NCBI GenBank assembly: GCA_003019535.1
Contig: NEXG01000001.1
Location: forward strand, 42,146-106,145
Direction: 5' to 3'
DNA: 64,000 nt
DNA from: Candidatus Marsarchaeota G2 archaeon ECH_B_1
Lineage (GTDB): Archaea > Thermoproteota > Thermoprotei_A > Marsarchaeales > Marsarchaeaceae
In this document: positions 48,254-55,960 of the stretch, in pieces
Position numbering within the stretch: the first letter of the stretch is position 1
Layout of the letters: every line of letters starts with the position of its first letter
Program-made: the position numbers and the translations under genes
Notes under the pieces: generated by a model
Databases searched by the model: none
The model's input: the letters and a program-made list of their open reading frames with translations, nothing else
Told to the model about the DNA's origin: nothing

Positions 48254-48903
48254 CTGAACTCAATCTTGACCGGTTTACTCATGGTTAGTTTAACCAGCGC
48301 GTGATCAAGGGCTGCACGACCGCCCTTAACCTTCTGAGTGGTATAGTTAACAAGGTCCAATATGTTCTCGGCTAAATCATCTGCATTCATATCTTCCGAC
48401 CCCACCATGCACCTTATAACAGGTTGACCCTTCAGTTTGACGAGCACAGAATTTCTGAGTCTCTCAACTATGGGTTTGGGGTCTGCGTTCACTGGGAATG
48501 GTGTAGGCATCTTTCCACGGGGTCCTAGAACCTGACCCATAACCCGGCCTATAAGCGGCATGAGTGTTGCGTCGGCGACAAAAAAGTCATACTTTTTGGC
48601 GAGCTTCTTCACCGCTTTCTTATCACCCGCCAACGCCTCTATATCACTCCTAGTCATAACCGCGTCAGCACCCGACTCCCTCGCCCTAGGCAGGGATGCT
48701 CCGTCAGCGAACACGCAAACACTCCGCCTTTTGGTGCTGAGACCCTTAGGTAGCGGATGCGTCTCGGTAAAACTGTTTTCAGGTTTACTTGCATCCACGT
48801 TTTTCAGCTTCAACTCGAACTCAACCGACTGTATGAATTTCCTCTTCTCTGAAGTTGTTTTAACCTGCTCTAAAACTTCAACTAACCTCTGCTTATCCAT
48901 CAT
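48250..48903 (-). CDS. rpl1: Ribosomal protein uL1
   Basis: L1-stalk protein, and in several archaea a translational autoregulator of this operon. FELKLKNVDASKPENSFTET, VMTRSDIEALAGDKKAVKKL, GPRGKMPTPFPVNADPKPIV and MNADDLAENILDLVNYT are family marks. 217 aa, normal. ATG 48903, two bases after the rpl11 stop. Confidence 0.96.
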   Translation of the reverse strand: MMDKQRLVEVLEQVKTTSEKRKFIQSVEFELKLKNVDASKPENSFTETHPLPKGLSTKRRSVCVFADGASLPRARESGADAVMTRSDIEALAGDKKAVKKLAKKYDFFVADATLMPLIGRVMGQVLGPRGKMPTPFPVNADPKPIVERLRNSVLVKLKGQPVIRCMVGSEDMNADDLAENILDLVNYTTQKVKGGRAALDHALVKLTMSKPVKIEFR

Positions 48904-48905
48904 GG

Positions 48906-49391
48906 CTAAACACCCATAATACCATCAAACTCACCCGCGTCAACCTTCGATATTAAGTCCTTCGCGTCGGAGCCGTCAACCGTCACCCCCACCGACCTAC
49001 AAACGCTCAAAACCGTTTTGACCGCCGCCTTCAAGGATGTTGTGTTCATGCTGTTGATCTTTGACTTAGCTAGCTCCACCACGTAGCTAAAATCTACGTT
49101 TCCCACCTTAACGGTGTGTGGGGTGGCCGAGCCCTTCTCAGCCCCGACCTTTTTGAGCAGAAGGGAGCTGATCGAGGGCTCCATCACCTCGACTTGAAAG
49201 TCTTTTGTTTCAAGGTCTATTATCACATCCACACTTACACTCATACCCTCATACTTCTTTGTGGCTTCGTTTATTTTCTGGACCACCTGCGGAGTCTTCA
49301 CACCTGTGGGGCCGAGAGCGGGCCCAATAGGGGGACCGGGCGTCGCCTTACCTGCAGGGACAAGGAATCTGAGCTTCTTTATGGCGGTCAT
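48906..49391 (-). CDS. rpl11: Ribosomal protein uL11
   Basis: GTPase-centre protein. LRFLVPAGKATPGPPIGPAL, GPTGVKTPQVVQKINEATK and EVMEPSISSLLLKKVGAEKG are canonical. 161 aa. Overlaps nusG by 4 bp, so coupled. Confidence 0.97.
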   Translation of the reverse strand: MTAIKKLRFLVPAGKATPGPPIGPALGPTGVKTPQVVQKINEATKKYEGMSVSVDVIIDLETKDFQVEVMEPSISSLLLKKVGAEKGSATPHTVKVGNVDFSYVVELAKSKINSMNTTSLKAAVKTVLSVCRSVGVTVDGSDAKDLISKVDAGEFDGIMGV

Positions 49392-49894
49392 GGCTGCGTA
49401 GCACCCTTCTCTGCCTGCTTAACAATTTTCACCATGTCAATACTAATTGTCATGGGCATGGGTATAGCCACCTCAGCAGGCTGGAAAGTTACCTCGTTAC
49501 GGGATTTATCAATCCTGAGAACTTTACCCCTGCTACCCCTCAAAGCTCCACTCACAACCTCAATTTCATCGCCCAAGTTTAACACCTCCATCACCGTCCT
49601 TGGCTTAATGAGTGGCTCTATCTCTTCGAGTTTAACGGTGCCGTATATTCTACCCTTATAATGTTTTTGACCTCGTAAGAGAGCCTCAAGATACCTTGGA
49701 TTAGATGTTTCAGCAAGTAGGACACCGTTCATCTTCGGTATGTATACTATTGCCTTTATATCCGCGTTACTCAGTTCACTAGAATCCTCACTCTGCTGAC
49801 TGCTCTTCGGAGAGTTGATAAGGTCGTCTATGAAAAGAGCCATATTGGTCTCCTGGCCCTCCCTTATCTTGAAGGCGAATAAGCGCGCTGACAC
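49388..49894 (-). CDS. spt5: Transcription elongation factor Spt5 (NusG)
   Basis: Processivity clamp of RNAP. NGN domain with FAFKIREGQETNMALFI, IVYIPKMNGVLLAETSNPRY, then the KOW domain GDEIEVVSGALRGSRGKVLR. 168 aa, with a Ser-rich insertion (SPKSSQQSEDSSE) in the NGN domain. First gene of the spt5-rpl11-rpl1-rpl10-rpl12 operon. Many archaea have secE immediately upstream; it is not here. Confidence 0.93.
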   Translation of the reverse strand: MSARLFAFKIREGQETNMALFIDDLINSPKSSQQSEDSSELSNADIKAIVYIPKMNGVLLAETSNPRYLEALLRGQKHYKGRIYGTVKLEEIEPLIKPRTVMEVLNLGDEIEVVSGALRGSRGKVLRIDKSRNEVTFQPAEVAIPMPMTISIDMVKIVKQAEKGATQP

Positions 49895-49987
49895 TGCAAC
49901 CTACACTGAATCTTGATTAAAACACTTATTTAAGACATGCTAATAGAAACCCTGCGGTGTGGGGCAGACCACTCCACCAAGCTGTGA

Positions 49988-50785
49988 CTATCCCACGAGC
50001 GCCCTAATTAAGTGGAATACTAGGTCACCCGTGAAAGGTGTTATAATCATTCCTACGAACATGAAGGACACGAGCGGTAGACCCTGACTCACCCATATCT
50101 CATCTTTCGGATCGAGTTTACCTGAGGCTAAGAGTGCAGACAACTCATTAAATGATTCGTCATCCGAAGCCAGTCGAACACCGTAAATGGGTGTAAAGGT
50201 AACACTTCCCTGCGTGTCTACAACTGGTTTCTCGGCTAGAAACAGCTTATAGTAGTTACGCATATAGTTCTCCACACTGGTTTTATAGGCATAGAGAATC
50301 ATTCCGAGCTTCGTGCGGGACGAGGCATCAGCGTATCTTCCAAGGTAACCCTTTACTAGAAGGGCCCTAAAGAGATTAACCACTACGAAAAGTGCCGCGT
50401 ACACCACAGCCAGCACAACTCCATTGTCGAACACCGTCACACCAAACAGTCCGATTTGGGATTCAAACGGGGGTATTGGTCTAGGCATAGAGAGACCAAG
50501 CGCAATAAGTGCCTTTGCATCCGCGCCACCAAATAAACCAAGATAGTAGAAGAGTAGACCCATGCCGGTTAGGAGAGCTAATTCAACCGCCCACAATCTT
50601 GGCTCGATTAAAGCGGAGCCCACTAGGATAGTGTATATATTGAGAGCCAGTGGTAAAGCCGCTATGAACCAAACGTAGTCCTCAACCTCCCTCCTCCTAA
50701 TATCCTGAGCGGAACCTATACCCATCATTATTATTACCGAGGCTTCGACTACTAATTCGTAGAGTGATGGTGTTATCATTACCAA
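49988..50785 (-). CDS. Prepilin/preflagellin peptidase, A24 family
   Basis: Integral membrane aspartyl protease that cleaves class III signal peptides of archaeal pilins or archaellins. The two catalytic Asp are in GSAQDIRRREVEDYVW and in FGGADAKALIALG, a GGAD variant of the GxGD motif. Six or more hydrophobic segments; an unusually long cytoplasmic loop of about 80 residues (ADASSRTKLGM to KPVVDTQGSVTF) precedes the last membrane segment. No pilin genes in the window. Lies 93 bp upstream of spt5 on the same strand. Confidence 0.83.
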   Translation of the reverse strand: MVMITPSLYELVVEASVIIMMGIGSAQDIRRREVEDYVWFIAALPLALNIYTILVGSALIEPRLWAVELALLTGMGLLFYYLGLFGGADAKALIALGLSMPRPIPPFESQIGLFGVTVFDNGVVLAVVYAALFVVVNLFRALLVKGYLGRYADASSRTKLGMILYAYKTSVENYMRNYYKLFLAEKPVVDTQGSVTFTPIYGVRLASDDESFNELSALLASGKLDPKDEIWVSQGLPLVSFMFVGMIITPFTGDLVFHLIRALVG

Positions 50786-51205
50786 AACAATCTTCCATTA
50801 AGATATTTATACTTCGCGGGTTTATCTGGGTACTATCTAGGAAATTAGAGATGAGTGGGTGTTGTAGTTGGGCTCGGAAAATTGTTATGTGGGTCCTATC
50901 TGGATAACCATCTCCAACGCTTGGATACCATGCACATACTCCTCCTAATCCGGACACCATCTTTATGTGGACACTATCTTTCTGTGTTGGTTACTATGGA
51001 GCCAAAACCTTTTTTGTGAGTTTTGATTATTTGATGTGAGCTGTGACGAGGAATCCGGGTTTTGAATTAGGTTGGTGTAATGAAAGGACCAGCCGAGCTC
51101 ATCTTTAGTGGCGCTCTTGTGCGCTACGCTTTTCTTAGTGCTGATATATCTGGAAGCTGATAGGCGACGTTTCCCACAGATGCGCTCCCTCGGGTGTAAA
51201 GCGAG
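50786..51205. other. Non-coding gap with a cluster of direct repeats
   Basis: No gene found. Seven related 11-mers of the form GGNYACYATCT occupy 50828-50999 (see separate entry). The rest, including 51000-51205, shows nothing recognisable. Confidence 0.5.
50828..50999 (+). repeat. GGAYACYATCT direct-repeat cluster
   Basis: GGGTACTATCT 50828, GGGTCCTATCT 50891, GGATAACCATCT 50902, GGATACCATGC 50923, GGACACCATCT 50952, GGACACTATCT 50969, GGTTACTATGG 50989. All in the same orientation; spacings 63, 11, 21, 29, 17 and 20 bp. Too irregular for a CRISPR; could be a binding-site array or an origin-type iteron cluster. Confidence 0.45.
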
Positions 51206-52363
51206 ATGGATGATTCCCTAAATATACTGCACGTGGCGGATAATTCCTACCCGAGTATAGGTGGCGTTGAGCGCGTTATACACGAGGTTGCCAAGCGTCA
51301 GGCAAGTATGGGCCACCGTGTAACCGTTGTCTCACAACTCCAAAACTTTAGTAGCCTGCGGTCGTCGACATTCCAGTTTGAGGGTGTGACATATGTCAAA
51401 CTTCCACGCATAGTCTTCCCCTACTTGGCTTTCGCATACAGTGAAAGGCTTAATCCAGATGTTGTCCACCTTAACAGTTATCTGAGCTCTAGCTTCTTCT
51501 CGAAATGGGGGATCAAGGAGAAGGTGGTGCGTCACATCCACGACGTGTACACAAGCATGTTCCAGAAGTACTTTGGAGTGAACATCGAGCACTTAGCGTC
51601 AAAACTTGAAAAACGATGGACGGAGCGATTCGACTACTATATGGTGCCAAGCAACTCAACAAAAAAGAAGCTTTCAAGGTTGGTTGGCAACCATAAGAAG
51701 GTGTGGGTTATACCTAACGGCGTTGACACCTCAGTTTTTAGACCCAGACACGAGTTCCTCCTGAAAAGACGCCTTGGTCTAAAAGAGCACGCGAAGCTAG
51801 TTGGATTCGTTGGCAGAATAGCCTTGGGTAAGGGCGCTTTTGACACATACCTCGCAGTGAGACCATTCCTCGAGAGAGACAAGGATACCTACCTTGTGTA
51901 CATTGGTCCCAGTGAAACCTTGGGGACAAGCGGTCAAAAGAGTGCTCTCAGAAAGATTATAAGGCAAGCGGTATTAGATGGTCTTTCTTCTAAGTTACGC
52001 TATGTGCCTCCATTAAACGACTATGAGCTCGCCTCAGCCTATAGTGAGCTAGAAGTCCTAATGCTGCCAAGCGTGAGCGAGGGGTTTGGGTTGAGCGTGC
52101 TTGAAGCCGCTGCGTGCGGCACACCTAGCGTAGTTTACGACTCGGGGTCACTTCCAGAGTTGGTTGATGACGGTAGGACTGGTCTAATCGTAAAGCGGGG
52201 AGACGTGCATGGGTTAACGCTCGCGTTGGGCACAATTTTGGGGGATAATCGACTCAGAGAGGAATTATCACACAACTGTGTACTGAAGGCAAAAAGGTAC
52301 GACTGGGATAACGTTGTTTCAGAGGTCACCAGTGTGTACAGACAGGTCTTAAATGGCTCTTAG
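51206..52363 (+). CDS. Glycosyltransferase family 4
   Basis: GT-B fold retaining glycosyltransferase using a nucleotide sugar. NILHVADNSYPSIGGVERVI and HEVAKRQASMGHRVTVVS start the acceptor domain; VIPNGVDTSVF, LVGFVGRIALGKGAFD and the EX7E donor motif ELEVLMLPSVSEGFGLSVLE then AAACGTPSVVYDSGSLPELV are classic GT4. 385 aa. Sugar and acceptor unknown; likely surface glycan or lipid glycosylation. ATG 51206 preceded by AAGCGAG. Confidence 0.88.
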   Translation: MDDSLNILHVADNSYPSIGGVERVIHEVAKRQASMGHRVTVVSQLQNFSSLRSSTFQFEGVTYVKLPRIVFPYLAFAYSERLNPDVVHLNSYLSSSFFSKWGIKEKVVRHIHDVYTSMFQKYFGVNIEHLASKLEKRWTERFDYYMVPSNSTKKKLSRLVGNHKKVWVIPNGVDTSVFRPRHEFLLKRRLGLKEHAKLVGFVGRIALGKGAFDTYLAVRPFLERDKDTYLVYIGPSETLGTSGQKSALRKIIRQAVLDGLSSKLRYVPPLNDYELASAYSELEVLMLPSVSEGFGLSVLEAAACGTPSVVYDSGSLPELVDDGRTGLIVKRGDVHGLTLALGTILGDNRLREELSHNCVLKAKRYDWDNVVSEVTSVYRQVLNGS

Positions 52364-52373
52364 ACACGCTAAA

Positions 52374-52415
52374 CACCTTTATGTTTGGGTTACACGCTTA
52401 GTCCTCCGAGGTAAA
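52374..52415 (+). promoter_or_regulatory. TATA element and ribosome binding site of icd
   Basis: ACCTTTATG at 52375-52383 is about 34-41 bp before the ATG at 52416, and CCGAGGT at 52407-52412 gives a well placed ribosome binding site. Together they argue for the ATG at 52416 rather than the longer frame from 52353. Confidence 0.45.
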
Positions 52416-53633
52416 ATGGATATAGACGGCGAGAAAATAGTGGTTGACGGAGGAGTATGGCGCACCCCCAACAGACCCATCATCCTGTATATTGAGGGTG
52501 ATGGTATCGGTCCGGAGGTTACGCGTGCGGCTATGCGTGTAGTCGATAGCGCAGTGGAGAGAGCATACGGATCCTCAAGGAAAATAAGCTGGAAAAAGGT
52601 TTTAGCTGGATGGGAGGCGGAGAAGGAGAAGGGCACTCGCTTCCCAAAGGAAACCGAGGAGGCAATTATGCAGTACAAGGTGGTCTTAAAGGGGCCGCTG
52701 GAAACACCCGTTGGGGAGGGTTGGCGCTCCCTCAACGTATACATAAGAATGATCCTTGACCTTTACGCGAATATTAGACCGGTGAAATACATGCGTGGAT
52801 TACAATCACCGCTCAGAAACCCTGAAAAAGTTGACCTCATAATCTTCAGGGAGAATACAGATGATATTTATCGTGGTATAGAGTGGAAGCATGATTCGCA
52901 GGAGGCTGAAAAACTACGAGCATTCCTACGCGAAAACCTCGGTGTAGAGCTCGAGGATGACACCGGTATAGGTATAAAACCCATGGGGAAACACAAGACG
53001 CAGCGGATAACTAGGCTCGCCTTAAGATACGCGCTAAACAACGGTAGAAGAAGTGTGACGATAATGCACAAAGGCAACATAATGAAGTACACGGAGGGAG
53101 CATTCAGAGAATGGGCCTATGAAGTGGCTAAAAACGAGTTCGCAGACAGAATAGTCACAGAGGAGACTTTACAGGGGAACCCCGTACCCACAGGTAAACT
53201 ACTGGTTAACGACAGAATAGCCGACAACATGTTTCAGCAGATCATAACGAGGCCGGAGAGCTATGACGTGATCTTGGCTCCCAACCTCAACGGTGACTAT
53301 ATTTCCGACGCTGCAGGCGCCCTAATAGGCGATATAGGGGTTCTCGGTGGTGCTAACATAGGCGACCTAGGTGGTATGTTTGAGGCTGTACACGGCACCG
53401 CGCCGAAGTACGCGGGTAAAAATCTAGCTAACCCGACAGGGATGATTAGAGGCGCGCAACTTATGCTTGAATTCATGGGTTGGAGTGAGGCGTCACGACT
53501 TATTGATAGAGCTATAGATAGAAGTATAGCCGATAAAAAGGTGACACAGGATTTGGCCCGCTATATGGGTGTAGAGTACCTAGGCACAAAGGAGTACTCC
53601 GACGTCTTAACCCAGTACATAGCCAGCTCATAG
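52416..53633 (+). CDS. icd: Isocitrate dehydrogenase
   Basis: Oxidative decarboxylation of isocitrate to 2-oxoglutarate. ILYIEGDGIGPEVTRAAMRV, the substrate Ser loop VGEGWRSLNVYIRMILDLYA, IIFRENTDDIYRGIEW, TIMHKGNIMKYTEGAFREWA, VILAPNLNGDYISDAAGALI and the nucleotide-binding FEAVHGTAPKYAGKNLANPT are all present. 405 aa from ATG 52416. This is the archaeal/E. coli-like dimeric type; the cofactor is probably NADP but I did not assign it from residues. Works with succinyl-CoA synthetase at the right end in a TCA-type pathway. Confidence 0.94.
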   Translation: MDIDGEKIVVDGGVWRTPNRPIILYIEGDGIGPEVTRAAMRVVDSAVERAYGSSRKISWKKVLAGWEAEKEKGTRFPKETEEAIMQYKVVLKGPLETPVGEGWRSLNVYIRMILDLYANIRPVKYMRGLQSPLRNPEKVDLIIFRENTDDIYRGIEWKHDSQEAEKLRAFLRENLGVELEDDTGIGIKPMGKHKTQRITRLALRYALNNGRRSVTIMHKGNIMKYTEGAFREWAYEVAKNEFADRIVTEETLQGNPVPTGKLLVNDRIADNMFQQIITRPESYDVILAPNLNGDYISDAAGALIGDIGVLGGANIGDLGGMFEAVHGTAPKYAGKNLANPTGMIRGAQLMLEFMGWSEASRLIDRAIDRSIADKKVTQDLARYMGVEYLGTKEYSDVLTQYIASS

Positions 53634-53703
53634 GGCACAGTGAGTGTGGTTTACACCCTTCAAAACCCAGCCCTCCGCGGTAGCTCAAAACCAATTCTCA
53701 GCA

Positions 53704-53743
53704 CGAACTGTGTATTGATCAAAGATTTTTGTTATACAGTTCG
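53704..53743. terminator. Inverted repeat between convergent genes
   Basis: CGAACTGTGTA (53704-53714) and TATACAGTTCG (53733-53743) form an 8-11 bp stem with a T-rich loop, lying between convergent icd and the 111-aa hypothetical. A bidirectional transcription end is plausible. Confidence 0.4.
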
Positions 53744-53757
53744 AGTGAGGGGGTGGC

Positions 53758-54093
53758 TTACTTACTAAGTCTTCGGAGCCGCTGCCAGAGACCCTCATAC
53801 TCCTCTTCTATTTTTGCTAGAAGTACGCCGTGATTATCCGAGCCATCGCTTCGTTCCTGCGAGCGTAGTTGATAGTCCATAAAAACAGTTATGTAATGTT
53901 CCCCTAGGACTGAGACTGAGAGCCATAGCTCGGCTACCTTGCCATAATCGTCTATTAGGGTTTTTTTGGTGAATACTAAGTTTGGCTTAATATCCACCAC
54001 CTGGTAGCCGAGGCTCTTGATATATTCCACAGTGAAGTCGAAAACTTCTTGAACGGATGGGCCTTCTACTGTCAACTGCTTTGAAAGCTGCAT
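53758..54093 (-). CDS. Hypothetical protein, 111 aa
   Basis: Not recognised. Hydrophilic alpha/beta pattern: VQEVFDFTVEYIKSLGYQVV (helix-strand), NLVFTKKTLIDDYGKVAELW, LSVSVLGEHYITVFMDYQLR and a C-terminal charged helix EEEYEGLWQRLRRL. Reads like a small START/polyketide-cyclase-like or binding domain, but that is only an impression. Divergent from cysS with 141 bp between. Confidence 0.55.
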   Translation of the reverse strand: MQLSKQLTVEGPSVQEVFDFTVEYIKSLGYQVVDIKPNLVFTKKTLIDDYGKVAELWLSVSVLGEHYITVFMDYQLRSQERSDGSDNHGVLLAKIEEEYEGLWQRLRRLSK

Positions 54094-54234
54094 TCCTAGA
54101 AGGAATATACGAATTTGTTTTTAGGTGTGTCGGATTTATTTTACGTCTTCATGTTTCCTCATGTACACAAAAATAATACTGGAAAGTTCGGGATAGCTAA
54201 AATACACCTGCACCATTGATATGTTGCAGCACTT

Positions 54235-55629
54235 ATGAAGCTATATAACACCCTGAGCAGGAGCGTTGAAGAACTAACCATTAACGGAGGCCCAATAAGA
54301 ATCTACGTTTGCGGACTAACACCGCAAAGCCATATCCACGTTGGCCACACTAGAACGTTCGTTGTGTTCGATGTGTTACGCCGGTTCCTAGAATACAGTG
54401 GTCATAAGTTGATACACGTCCAGAACTTTACAGATATAGACGACAAAATCATCGCAAAGGCAAAGGAGCTTGGAATCCAGCCGAGTGAGGTTGCCGAAAA
54501 ATACATTCAAGAATATTTTGAGGTTATGGACAAGCTCCACGTGCTGAGAGCCCACTACTATCCACGTGTAACCCAGAACATACCCGAGATAATCGATTTT
54601 GTAAACAGACTAATAGACCGGGGATACGCATATGTGAGTGACGGCGACGTTTACTTTGAGGTGAGAAAGTTTAAGGACTACGGTAAGCTTTCACACCAAA
54701 AAGTTGATGAGCTGATAGCGGGTGCGAGGGTTGAACCATCTGAGAAAAAACGCAACCCAGAGGACTTCGCGTTATGGAAGTCGGTTTCTCCGAGTGAGAT
54801 AGGGTGGCCGAGTCCTTGGGGTAAGGGTAGACCGGGATGGCACATAGAGTGCAGTACTATGATTAAAAAGTATTTGGGGGACACAATTGATATCCACGGT
54901 GGGGGGCAAGACCTCATTTTCCCACACCACGAGAATGAGGCGGCTCAAAGTGAGGCGCTCACAGGTAAACCACTCGCCCACCACTGGGTTCACGTTGGCT
55001 GGGTCACCATGGGTAAGGTTAAGATGTCGAAGAGTGTGGGTAACGTGGTAAACCTAGTAGACCTGCTTGAACGTAGAGAGTCCAATGTGGTCAGGCTAGC
55101 GCTTATCAGCACACACTACAGGGGACCACTAGAATTCGACGACACGCTACTAGACCAAGCCGAAGCAAACCTGAAAAGAATAAGCACAGCCCTATTCAAT
55201 TTACATCAAAGGGTTAAAAAAGATGTAGTGGACCGTGGCGAGCGCTTAAAACCCAGTCCTAAAGAGGTGTTAGACCAATTTTTAGTAAGTCTCGGAGAGG
55301 ACCTCGACACACCGAGGGCGCTCGGGATACTATTCGAATTCATTAGAACCATTAACAATGCCCTCTCATCCGACACGCTCACAAAACCTGATGCTCTAAG
55401 TGCATTAGAGACGTTAAACCAAATGCTAGGCATCCTAGGATTGGAGTTTAAGAAACCTAGTGTAGACCTAAACACGGAGAAGCTTATTGAACTAATACTT
55501 CAGCTCCGCGAGGAGGCACGTATGAGGAGGGACTACGCAACAGCGGATAAAATAAGACTCAAACTTGCTGAGCTTGGAATAATTGTGGAGGACACGAAGG
55601 ACGGGCCAAGATGGCGAGCCAAACAGTAA
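54235..55629 (+). CDS. cysS: Cysteinyl-tRNA synthetase
   Basis: Class I synthetase, 464 aa. IYVCGLTPQSHIHVGHTRTF (HVGH), FTDIDDKIIAKAKELG, PGWHIECSTMIKKYLGDTID then HGGGQDLIFPHHENE (zinc site) and GKVKMSKSVGNVV (KMSKS). The C-terminal anticodon-binding part ends REEARMRRDYATADKIRLKL. Its presence means the organism charges tRNA-Cys directly. A serine/O-phosphoserine operon lies downstream. Confidence 0.96.
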   Translation: MKLYNTLSRSVEELTINGGPIRIYVCGLTPQSHIHVGHTRTFVVFDVLRRFLEYSGHKLIHVQNFTDIDDKIIAKAKELGIQPSEVAEKYIQEYFEVMDKLHVLRAHYYPRVTQNIPEIIDFVNRLIDRGYAYVSDGDVYFEVRKFKDYGKLSHQKVDELIAGARVEPSEKKRNPEDFALWKSVSPSEIGWPSPWGKGRPGWHIECSTMIKKYLGDTIDIHGGGQDLIFPHHENEAAQSEALTGKPLAHHWVHVGWVTMGKVKMSKSVGNVVNLVDLLERRESNVVRLALISTHYRGPLEFDDTLLDQAEANLKRISTALFNLHQRVKKDVVDRGERLKPSPKEVLDQFLVSLGEDLDTPRALGILFEFIRTINNALSSDTLTKPDALSALETLNQMLGILGLEFKKPSVDLNTEKLIELILQLREEARMRRDYATADKIRLKLAELGIIVEDTKDGPRWRAKQ

Positions 55630-55691
55630 GAATTATGTGGCTAAAGTTCTCTGTTTAATCGTGAGTAGTACCAACAATTTTCGAACAACTT

Positions 55692-55788
55692 GTGTGCTAT
55701 CCCGCCCTTCACTATAGACCCAAAATTCGTGTGCAAGAAACAATCAGCTTCAGGCGCGATTTTGGATCTACCGTGAAGGGCGAGGTCT
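55692..55788. repeat. Intergenic palindromic repeat, copy F
   Basis: 97 bp between cysS and the serine operon. Left arm GTGTGCTATCCCGCCCTTCA then CTATAGACCCAAAATTCG; right arm CGATTTTGGATCTACCGTGA then AGGGCGAGG. The arms pair over about 28 bp with few mismatches, the best palindrome of the family. Confidence 0.78.
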
Positions 55789-55897
55789 CGAAAAAGATAT
55801 AACACACTTTAATAGTGGTTGATTATTATGCATGTAGTCATCATACTATACTGCATATGTATTGTTTTCATTATGAGTCTATGTTAGAGGTCCTCGG

Positions 55898-55948
55898 AAC
55901 ATTGATTTCGGGTTTGAAATACGCTTATTTTATACTTCGATCAATGTT
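55898..55948 (+). promoter_or_regulatory. Promoter of the serine operon with flanking inverted repeat
   Basis: TATTTTATA (55926-55934) lies 27-35 bp before the ATG at 55961. It is bracketed by a perfect 9-bp inverted repeat AACATTGAT (55898-55906) and ATCAATGTT (55940-55948), the position expected for a repressor or activator operator. Confidence 0.5.
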
Positions 55949-55960
55949 TTTTGAGGCTAC

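Noticed and set aside
50828..50999. CRISPR array
   Set aside because: Repeats are only 11 bp, spacing is irregular from 11 to 63 bp, and there are no cas genes in the window.
53640..53760. Further copy of the palindromic repeat family
   Set aside because: GCGGTAGCTCAAAACC recalls the left arm, but the right end TACCGTGAAGGG is absent and the better explanation is a terminator hairpin.
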